Below are positions 9,118-15,723 of a stretch of 64,000 nt of DNA, in pieces. The DNA comes from JAKFWF01 sp963732635 (GTDB lineage: Bacteria; Pseudomonadota; Alphaproteobacteria; Rhizobiales; Hyphomicrobiaceae), in NCBI GenBank assembly GCA_963732635.1, contig CAVTAL010000014.1:124001-188000 (forward strand), in the 5' to 3' direction. Under the pieces are notes generated by a model. That model was not told the origin of the DNA. It did not search any database and saw only the letters and a program-made list of their open reading frames with translations. Within the stretch, counting starts at the first letter, position 1; each line of letters opens with the position of its first letter. Position numbers and translations under genes: made by a program.

Positions 9118-11375
9118 AGCCGAAGCAGGTGCCGGCGCCCAAGCAAGCCGCTCCCGCGCCGCAGCCAAAAGCGGCTCCTGTTCCCAAGCGTGTCGCAGCC
9201 CCGAAAGTGCAACCCAAGCAGGCACCAGCCCAGGTTCCCGTGGCCGCCGATCCGCCGCCGCCAGCATCGCCTGCGAACGCACTCGGCACCTACAATCCGG
9301 CCCTCGATCTGCGCAATGTGACTCTGCCGCCTGGCACAACCGTGACTACTGCAGGCCCGGTGCAAGGTTACCGAGCGTTGTCGGCCATGTCGTCCACCAA
9401 GACCGCGACGCCGATCGAGCAGATCCCGCAGTCGATCCAGGTGGTGCCGCGGTCGGTGCTCAACGATCAGCGCAACCTGACAACGAGCGAGGCGCTGCAA
9501 AATGTCAGCAACACGCAAGGTTCGGCCAATCTCAACATTGGCAATACCGATATGCAGCAGATGAAGATTCGCGGGTTTCCGGCCGAGAAGTGGCTCGACG
9601 GCTTGCCGCTCACCTACGATTCCGGCGACAAGGACTCGCTCGTCAACATCGAGCGCATCGAGGTGCTCAAAGGTCCAAGCGCGATCCTCTACGGCGGCGG
9701 CACTGGGGCGCCGATCGGCGGTGCCGTCAATTTCGTTTCAAAGCTGCCGACCAATGTCGCCAGCGGCGAATTCGGCGTGACCGTCGGTAGCCACCGGTAT
9801 GTGACGCCATATTTCGACGTGAACCAGCCGCTCAATGCTAACGGTACCGTGCTGTTCCGCGCCACGGGCGAGTATTCCTCGGCCAAGAGCTTCGTCGATG
9901 TACTGGAATCGGAGCGTTATTCGTTCAATCCAACGCTCACTTTCACCAACAAGACCGACACCACACTGACGCTGCAGGCTCGCCTTTCGCGCTTCGAGCA
10001 GCAGGCCTACCCGGGCTTGCCGGCGGTTGGCACGGTGGCGGGCGGCTTCCGCATCAATCGAAACATGTTCGCGGGCGACCAGAACATCGTGCCCAGCCGC
10101 TCGGAAGTGCAGAGTCTGACTGCCACGCTTGACCACAAGGTGAATTCAATCTGGTCGTTCAACGTCAAGACCAGGGTCAGCCGCTCGGAATTCGAGCAGA
10201 ATTCGCAAGGCCCCTCCACAGCCGCGCCGGACGTCGGAACTTCAACTTGGAGTCTGCTCAACACCGAGGTGGCGCAGAAGCAGACCGAGTTCTCGATCAA
10301 CCCGAACCTGCTGGGCCGCTTTGCCTACGGTCCGACCTGGAACACATTCCTGGTTGGTGCCGACTATAGCCGGGTGACCGACAAGGGCCACATGACCGTG
10401 GATGCCGGCGTGTTCCCAGTCGATCTGTTGGCGCCGGCTTTCTTGTCGCCGTATTCCGACCCGAACCCGGCATCGCCGTTCTACTTCCCGTTTTTCGATT
10501 TCAACGGTGTGTTCACCACAAAGGGCGCTTACGCTCAGATGCAGTCCTCGATCCATGATCGGGTTCACCTGCTTGCCGGCGCACGCCTCGCCAACATCAA
10601 CGTCGAGTACTTCGAGAAAGTGCCCTTCTCCGGCGGCGGCTTCTTCCCGCCCGAGACATTCACCATGGAAAAGACCAAGGTTCTGCCGCGGGCCGGCATC
10701 GTCGTCGACGTGGTCAAGGGCTTCTCGCTGTTCACAAGCTACAGTGAAGGCATGAAGTGGACCGGCTTCACTCAAGCGAGGGAATTGGCGCCGGAAGAAT
10801 CGAAGCAGGTTGAAGCCGGGATAAAATACAACATCGGCAATCAGCTTTCCGGCACGGTCGCGGTATTCGAAATCCGTCGCAGCAATGTGCCAGTTGTGGT
10901 CGCCGCCGGCGTCAGCAACTACTCGCAACAGCAGGGGCGAGGCTTCGAGACCGACCTCGTCTGGCAGCCGGTTCGGCATTTCAAGGTGCTCGCCAACTAC
11001 GGTCATACCATTGCCGAGTATTCGGATTCGCTGCTTGGGGCTCCGAAGGGCAATCGAATCGCGGGCGTGCCGGAGCACTCGGGACGCCTGTGGGTCGACT
11101 ATGGCCTAGAACCACACGGATTGCGGGGCTGGAGTGTAGGCGCCGGCGTTTACATGGCGTCCGAGCAATTCGTCGACATCGCCAACCTCTACAAGACCGG
11201 CGGCTTCTATACCCTTGATGCCAAGGTCGCCTACGAGAACGACCGCTACAAGGCCGCGTTCCACGCCAAGAACCTGACAGGGCAGGAATACTTCATGCCC
11301 TACTCGTGGTTCGGCGGCCAGGTGGCACCGGGCGACGCCCGCGCCTTCTACGGCACCTTCGCCCTGAAGTACTGA
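8928..11375 (+). CDS. TonB-dependent siderophore receptor 2
   Basis: An 815-residue receptor. The signal peptide and proline-rich spacer (residues 1-75) are nearly the same as in receptor 1, but the rest is clearly different. The plug (about 140-265) shows IPQSIQVVPRSVLND, TSEALQNVSNTQG, KIRGFPAEKWLDGL and RIEVLKGPSAILYGG. This is the FhuA/FecA siderophore-receptor pattern. The barrel ends AFYGTFALKY. It imports a TonB-dependent substrate, most likely a ferric siderophore or related chelate. A strong hairpin follows the stop codon at once. Confidence 0.93.
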   Translation: MSQITLPSRRPTSSALRLQIIFACALSVVALSAIYGGVRAQQAAPPSQGTQLPPVPVEPPVQAQPKQVPAPKQAAPAPQPKAAPVPKRVAAPKVQPKQAPAQVPVAADPPPPASPANALGTYNPALDLRNVTLPPGTTVTTAGPVQGYRALSAMSSTKTATPIEQIPQSIQVVPRSVLNDQRNLTTSEALQNVSNTQGSANLNIGNTDMQQMKIRGFPAEKWLDGLPLTYDSGDKDSLVNIERIEVLKGPSAILYGGGTGAPIGGAVNFVSKLPTNVASGEFGVTVGSHRYVTPYFDVNQPLNANGTVLFRATGEYSSAKSFVDVLESERYSFNPTLTFTNKTDTTLTLQARLSRFEQQAYPGLPAVGTVAGGFRINRNMFAGDQNIVPSRSEVQSLTATLDHKVNSIWSFNVKTRVSRSEFEQNSQGPSTAAPDVGTSTWSLLNTEVAQKQTEFSINPNLLGRFAYGPTWNTFLVGADYSRVTDKGHMTVDAGVFPVDLLAPAFLSPYSDPNPASPFYFPFFDFNGVFTTKGAYAQMQSSIHDRVHLLAGARLANINVEYFEKVPFSGGGFFPPETFTMEKTKVLPRAGIVVDVVKGFSLFTSYSEGMKWTGFTQARELAPEESKQVEAGIKYNIGNQLSGTVAVFEIRRSNVPVVVAAGVSNYSQQQGRGFETDLVWQPVRHFKVLANYGHTIAEYSDSLLGAPKGNRIAGVPEHSGRLWVDYGLEPHGLRGWSVGAGVYMASEQFVDIANLYKTGGFYTLDAKVAYENDRYKAAFHAKNLTGQEYFMPYSWFGGQVAPGDARAFYGTFALKY

Positions 11376-11381
11376 CGCGAC

Positions 11382-11413
11382 GTCTCCGTGGCGCATTCAG
11401 GCGCCACGGAGAC
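11382..11413 (+). terminator. Strong hairpin after receptor 2
   Basis: GTCTCCGTGGCGC (11382-11394) and GCGCCACGGAGAC (11401-11413) form a perfect 13-bp stem around a six-base loop. Only two T bases follow, so it may be a weak terminator, an attenuator or an mRNA-stabilising structure. It separates the receptor half of the cargo from the InhA half. Confidence 0.6.
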
Positions 11414-11434
11414 TTGCCGCAATGGAGGCAAGCC

Positions 11435-11539
11435 TTGACCATTTCCAAACGCGACCTGCTGCTCATGACCTCGGCTCTTGCCGCCATGGCTGCGGGTGCG
11501 CCGCGTCAGGTTTATGGCACGCTGCCCTACAAGTACTGA
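11435..11539 (+). pseudogene. 34-codon remnant: signal-like peptide joined to a receptor-like C-terminus
   Basis: A TTG start with GGAGG six bases upstream opens 34 codons. The first part, MTISKRDLLLMTSALAAMAA, looks like an exported protein's leader. The last residues, YGTLPYKY, echo the C-terminus of receptor 2 (YGTFALKY). It may be a scar of a deletion that joined the start of a lost exported protein to the end of a lost receptor, or a real small peptide. The good ribosome binding site is the main reason to list it. Confidence 0.4.
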
Positions 11540-11612
11540 CCTACAAGTGCATACGAACGTTTCTGGAGAGCGAGCGCAGGTTCATCGGCTATTTGCCTGG
11601 GAGGGCGTTTGG

Positions 11613-12068
11613 ATGGCGACCGAACGACGCGTTGCGATCGTGTTGGCCTGTGCGATATGGACGTTGGTTTCATTGCCTGATTTGGGCAACGCACACGGCT
11701 ACAAGAAGGCAAAAATCGAGATTGTCCATCCTTGGTGTCGCGATGCCTTCGAGCCGGAAACTCGCGATGTGGTCGTCGGCATGGACATCAAGAACGTGGG
11801 CAAGCAGAAGGACCGGCTGCTGCGTGCGGAGAGCGCAGTCGCTTCCACCGTCGAGCTGCGTAATCTCGACGGGGCGTCGCCGCGCAATTTCGACATCCTG
11901 GCCGGTGGCCGTGTCAGTCTATCGCGCAAGGCCACATATCTGCGGCTGATCGGAGTGACGAAGACATTGGTGGCCTATGACACGCTGCCGGTTACGCTCG
12001 TCTTCGAGAAGGCCGGCCGCATCGCCATCGATGTCCTGGTCGAAGAATGGACTGAGGTGAAGCAGTGA
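11613..12068 (+). CDS. PCu(A)C-like periplasmic protein lacking usual copper ligands
   Basis: A 151-residue protein with a signal peptide (residues 1-28, ending NAHG) and GGGAGGG seven bases before the ATG. The fold signature of copper chaperone PCu(A)C is visible: IVHPWCR at 37-43, LAGGRVSL at 96-103 and LPVTLVFEKAG at 125-135. The Met and His ligands normally in VELHxM and HLML are absent; the corresponding places read VELRNLDG and YLRLIG. It may bind another ligand or only resemble the family. Its stop overlaps the next start (GTGA), so translation is coupled to the InhA-like gene. Confidence 0.65.
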   Translation: MATERRVAIVLACAIWTLVSLPDLGNAHGYKKAKIEIVHPWCRDAFEPETRDVVVGMDIKNVGKQKDRLLRAESAVASTVELRNLDGASPRNFDILAGGRVSLSRKATYLRLIGVTKTLVAYDTLPVTLVFEKAGRIAIDVLVEEWTEVKQ

Positions 12069-12907
12069 CGACGACGCGACCGGATTTCGATGCCGAGTTC
12101 AATCGGCGAGCGCTGCTGCTCAAAACAGCCATGCTTGCCGCGAGCATCGGCATCGACCCTGCAGCGACGCACGCGCAACAGAAAACTGAGCACGATATGA
12201 CTGGCATGCCGGCTCACTGGCACGGCTCCGAGAAGATCGCCTTCCTCGCCTATCCCGAATTCACTGCGCTCGATCTCGTGGGCCCGCACTACATGCTGGG
12301 CAGCCTGATGGGGGCCAGCACCTACCTCGTCGCCAAGACCCGTGCCCCCGTCGTCAGCGACATGAAGCTTGCCCTCGTGCCGAGCCACACGTTCGACGAT
12401 TGCCCGGCCGATCTAGACATCATCTGCGTGCCCGGCGGCGCAGCCGGTACACTCGCGGCCATGCAGGACGAGGCCACGATCGCTTTCCTCAAGGATCGCG
12501 GCAAACGCGCCAAGTACGTGACGAGCGTATGTACCGGCTCACTGCTGCTCGGTGCGGCTGGCCTGCTCAAGGGCTACAAGGCGACATCGCATTGGGCGAC
12601 GCGGGATCTGTTGAAGATCTTCGGCGCCGAGCCGGTCAATGAGCGCGTCGTGATCGATCGCAATCGCATCACCGGTGGTGGCGTTACTGCCGGCATCGAT
12701 TTCGGCCTGACACTGGTCGCGAAGCTGCGCGATGCCGACTATGCCATGGGCGTTCAACTGCTGGCGGAATACCAGCCGGCACCACCATTCGATGCCGGCA
12801 CGCCGGAGCGTGCGCCAGCCGCCACAACCAAGATGATGACCGACATGTTCGTGCCCTTCATCGAGCAGGCACGACAGCTGGCGCTAGCTATCGCGCAGCG
12901 CGGCTAG
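12065..12907 (+). CDS. Tat-exported InhA-like isonitrile hydratase homologue (DJ-1/PfpI family)
   Basis: A 280-residue protein. Residues 13-38 look like a twin-arginine signal (NRRALLLKTAML, then ATHAQQ). The mature part follows Pseudomonas InhA closely in remembered landmarks: ALDLVGPH with Asp70, DIICVPGG, YVTSVCTGSLLLGAAGLL with the nucleophile-elbow Cys156 and Thr157, TSHWA, ITGGGVTAGIDF and EYQPAPPFDAG. InhA adds water to isonitriles to give N-substituted formamides and is cytoplasmic; an exported form is unusual. Placement among TonB receptors and a PepSY protein suggests action on an imported compound in the periplasm. Activity on isonitriles is inferred from homology only; other DJ-1/PfpI activities remain possible. 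Confidence 0.8.
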   Translation: MTTTRPDFDAEFNRRALLLKTAMLAASIGIDPAATHAQQKTEHDMTGMPAHWHGSEKIAFLAYPEFTALDLVGPHYMLGSLMGASTYLVAKTRAPVVSDMKLALVPSHTFDDCPADLDIICVPGGAAGTLAAMQDEATIAFLKDRGKRAKYVTSVCTGSLLLGAAGLLKGYKATSHWATRDLLKIFGAEPVNERVVIDRNRITGGGVTAGIDFGLTLVAKLRDADYAMGVQLLAEYQPAPPFDAGTPERAPAATTKMMTDMFVPFIEQARQLALAIAQRG

Positions 12908-12919
12908 GAGCGATCACGG

Positions 12920-13375
12920 ATGGGCGCATACGGCAAGCGACGCTACGACCTACGGACCAAGTCGTCCGTCGGCGCAGTGCGTCGTTTCTGGGCCGTGGTC
13001 TTCGGATTGGCGGCGATCTACGTCAATCTACTCGCGTCCGTCGCCGCAGCCCCAATCATTCTCGACACGGCTCAACCGAGGCAGTTCGAAAGCGCTGAGG
13101 TCGATACACGCGTCGTGGTGTCGTGGCCGAAGATGGTGATCTGCTCGCCGAATGGAACCATCATCATCGATGGCGTTCCCCAAGAGCCCGATCACCACGC
13201 TTCCTGTGCTTTCTGCATGCCGTTGCTGGCCGGCTCAATTGCCGCACCCGAGGCAGTCGCTTTTCTGGAGATCACGCGTGCAATTGCACGTGCTCAAGCT
13301 ATTCCGCAGTTCGTCAATTCGCTCTCCAAACGCCTCGTCCAAATTGCGCAGCCTCGCGCGCCGCCTGCGGCTTGA
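12920..13375 (+). CDS. Divergent DUF2946-type secreted protein
   Basis: A 151-residue protein with an N-terminal hydrophobic segment at about residues 22-44. It has a single cysteine in VICSPNG and then HHASCAFCMPLLAG, the same CxxC placement as CPLCMGL in the two other cargo proteins. The tail is rich in Pro and Ala (QPRAPPAA). It begins 12 bases after the InhA-like gene and is probably in the same transcript. Beyond the cysteine pattern and the hydrophobic start the sequence is not close to copies 1 and 2, so it is an old paralogue or a parallel recruit. Confidence 0.55.
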   Translation: MGAYGKRRYDLRTKSSVGAVRRFWAVVFGLAAIYVNLLASVAAAPIILDTAQPRQFESAEVDTRVVVSWPKMVICSPNGTIIIDGVPQEPDHHASCAFCMPLLAGSIAAPEAVAFLEITRAIARAQAIPQFVNSLSKRLVQIAQPRAPPAA

Positions 13376-13498
13376 ATGCTGGTGTTGCCTCACTTCATCG
13401 AGGGACCCGATCGCTTCAAACCCGCCCGATCACGACCGCTGTTTGGCGGCGCTTCGGAAACATTGAGCTAGGCGCGAAATCGCCGCACGAGGTGCGAC

Positions 13499-14254
13499 AT
13501 GACCCATGCAATTTGGATGAACGACAATTCCGTCAGTGAGACTTCCAGTTACCAGCAGCCGGCGCGGCCGATCCGCTGCTTCACCGCTCGCGAGAAGATT
13601 AAGTCGCCGCACTCGGACGTCAGGCCAATCTATCGAATTGAAACCGGTACCGTTGTGCTTTCGTGCCGGCTGCCCGATGGCCGGCGCCAAATCGTCGAGC
13701 TCCTCGGGCCGGGAATGTACTTCACGGCCGACGAGTTGATCGCCAACGACGCGGAGGCATTGACGCCAGTCAGCCTGCGGGTGCTGCGGCATCGAGAGGC
13801 TCAGGAATCGGGCCCGTAGCGGCAGGAAATGGACGCCCAACTGCGAAAGCGGATGGCGGCGATGCGTCGCCACGCTGTGCTGCTCGGCCGCAAGACAGCG
13901 ACCGAGCGGCTGTGCTCGTTCCTGCTGGAATGTTCCATGCTAGCGGGTAATCAAAATGCGAACAAGGCGGCCGGATCTACGGTTCAGATCGAGCTCAGTC
14001 AGGGCGATATCGCCGACTACCTCGGCCTTGGGCCGGAGACGGTCTGCCGCGAATTGAAGAAGCTCAAGACGGACGGATTGATCGCGTTTTCCCGTGACGG
14101 CGCGCTGACACTATTCGACCGCGACGCACTGGTTGCGATGTCGGAGCAGGTGTTGCCACCCAAGCCCTATCGCTCGGAGCGCTCCCGTCTGCGGGCACCG
14201 CGTCAAGCCGCTACAATTAGTCCGCGTTGCACAAGGTGGGAGGCTGATGAATAG
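13499..14254 (+). pseudogene. Crp/Fnr (FixK-like) regulator interrupted by an in-frame amber stop
   Basis: Two pieces in the same frame make one regulator. Residues 1-106 (13499-13819) cover the cNMP-binding-type sensory domain (IYRIETGTVVLSCRLPDGRR, LLGPGMYFTADEL). A TAG at 13817-13819 interrupts it. The frame continues without shift through MDAQLRKRM to the HTH SQGDIADYLGLGPETVCREL and stops at 14254. No Fnr-type cysteine cluster is visible. The intact product would be about 251 residues and is the only transcription factor in the cargo, so it is the likely regulator of the uptake genes. The second part could be made separately from the ATG at 13829, since GCAGGAA lies just upstream. Confidence 0.75.
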
Positions 14255-14462
14255 CGATGAACCCAAAAGAAATTGGCTCGGTGCTGTACTGCGCCGCCTG
14301 CCGATCATCCACTACCTTGCCGATTGCCTTGAAGGCGAGCGGCACAAAGAGGCAGCGCTCGTGGGATTGAAGATCCTATGGCGCTGGTCTTGGCATACCT
14401 CTGGTGGGGCTTGGCAGCTCTTTCGATCGTCGCCGAGGTGCTGGCTGCGTTGGGGCTGCTGA
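14247..14462 (+). CDS. Small hypothetical protein overlapping the regulator's end
   Basis: The ATG at 14247 follows a GGTGGGAGG box and overlaps the regulator's stop by eight bases. The 71 residues begin MNSDEPKRNWLGAVLRRL and include IIHYLADCLEGERHKEAAL. The C-terminal third overlaps the next small ORF in another frame and looks less natural. No family is recognised. A frameshift may have split one longer membrane protein here, because the downstream ORF at 14378 is strongly hydrophobic. Confidence 0.45.
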   Translation: MNSDEPKRNWLGAVLRRLPIIHYLADCLEGERHKEAALVGLKILWRWSWHTSGGAWQLFRSSPRCWLRWGC

Positions 14463-14488
14463 TCCTGGTTGCGGTGACGCGTGGTTAA
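14378..14488 (+). CDS. 36-residue hydrophobic peptide before tonB
   Basis: Thirty-six residues, nearly all hydrophobic (LVLAYLWWGLAALSIVAEVL and then LGLLILVAVTRG). They would form one long or two short membrane segments. It overlaps the preceding ORF in a different frame and ends 17 bases before tonB. It could be a real small membrane protein of the TonB complex or the C-terminal part of a frameshifted gene starting at 14247. A good ribosome binding site is not evident. Confidence 0.4.
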   Translation: MALVLAYLWWGLAALSIVAEVLAALGLLILVAVTRG

Positions 14489-14505
14489 GAATTGAGCGGA
14501 TTCAG

Positions 14506-15513
14506 ATGGCGATCACGCCCCAGGTGGTTCGTTTGGATGCCAAGCGAGCCGAGCGTACCGGCGATACGCTCGGCCTCGTTCGGCCGCGACGAGGCGTCGA
14601 CAGTGAGGTGCCCGGCGATGCCGTCGGCGACAGCGCAAGAACTGGCGTCGCCGCACCGACCCTGGATCGCGGCGCGGTCGTGAGTTTGCCGGCGCGGCGC
14701 CGCAGTGCCGCTTTCGCCGTCGCGTTCGCCGCCTCGCTGCTGCTGCATGCCGCACCGATCGCGTATTTTGGCTGGCCGAAAACCGAAACGACGCTGGGTG
14801 CCGGCGGCCAGGAACTCGACGCGGTGAGCGTCGAGATGATATCCGCGGCTGCATTGGAAAGCCTTGTCGTGCAACCTGCGGCCAACGCAAAGGGCGCCGC
14901 ACAATCGAGTGACATGCCACCCGGCATGGAGATCCCGATCGAGCAAGCTGAGGTCGCGGCGACGGCGCCTCCACCCGAGTTAGAAACCAAGCAAGCGGAG
15001 GCTCTGGTCAAGCCAGATCCGATCCCCGCCACAGAATCCGACCTCGTTGCCGCACCGATCATCACGCCTGCCCCCGTTCGCGACCCGACGCCAGAACCGA
15101 AGACCGTCGATGAGAAACCGCCGGAGCCCGATGTCGCCAAGGACGAACAGCCATCGGCTGCCCAGCCGGCAATCGTGGCCGGCGGTGCATCCTCCAGGGC
15201 GCAAAGCGAAAGCGTCGACCAGGAAGGCGCAGCCGGGGCCAGCGCCGGGCAACTCGCGCGTTACGCCGTTCTGGTCCGGATCGCCGTCGGCACGGTGCGC
15301 CCCAGGCACTCGGGCGGCAAAGGACGCGTGCAGGTCACCTTTGCCCTCACCGAAGACGGTGGACTGCGCAATGTCGAGATCTCAGATTCCAGCGGCAAGG
15401 CAGGTCTCGACCAGGCGGCCCTGGAAGCAGTCCGGCGGGCGGCGTTCCCCCGTCCGCCCGCCGGAACCACTGACAAGCAGCGCACTTATGTGGTGCCGTT
15501 CGATTTCAAGTAG
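14506..15513 (+). CDS. tonB: TonB family energy transducer
   Basis: A 335-residue protein starting at the ATG at 14506. Residues 69-88 are the single membrane segment (AFAVAFAASLLLHAAPIAYF) with the conserved Ser/His face. Residues 115-235 are a Pro/Glu/Ala-rich periplasmic linker. The C-terminal domain (about 245-335) shows GRVQVTFALTEDGGLRNVEI and the LDQAALEAVRRAAFPRPPAG signature. It couples the proton gradient to the two receptors upstream. No exbB or exbD is in the window, so it must use chromosomal ones. It closes the cargo operon. Confidence 0.9.
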   Translation: MAITPQVVRLDAKRAERTGDTLGLVRPRRGVDSEVPGDAVGDSARTGVAAPTLDRGAVVSLPARRRSAAFAVAFAASLLLHAAPIAYFGWPKTETTLGAGGQELDAVSVEMISAAALESLVVQPAANAKGAAQSSDMPPGMEIPIEQAEVAATAPPPELETKQAEALVKPDPIPATESDLVAAPIITPAPVRDPTPEPKTVDEKPPEPDVAKDEQPSAAQPAIVAGGASSRAQSESVDQEGAAGASAGQLARYAVLVRIAVGTVRPRHSGGKGRVQVTFALTEDGGLRNVEISDSSGKAGLDQAALEAVRRAAFPRPPAGTTDKQRTYVVPFDFK

Positions 15514-15723
15514 TCACACAGCAGGACGTCTGCGCACGCTTCTACTCGTCGATTCATGCTGATTCGAATTTTTTGCAGATCGTGGCTATTGGCCTACCGA
15601 CCGTAACCCGCATGGGCCGAGACCGGCCTCGCCGGGCTCGGTCGCGCTGGCGGTCAGCCGGCGCGATAGGGCGGGACGCCGGCTGCAGGCCGGCGGAGGC
15701 CCCAACTACTGGCAAGCTCCTTC

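Noticed and set aside
13817..13819. The TAG as a pyrrolysine codon
   Set aside because: Nothing in the window suggests pyrrolysine machinery and the family has no such residue. A plain nonsense change or readthrough is simpler.
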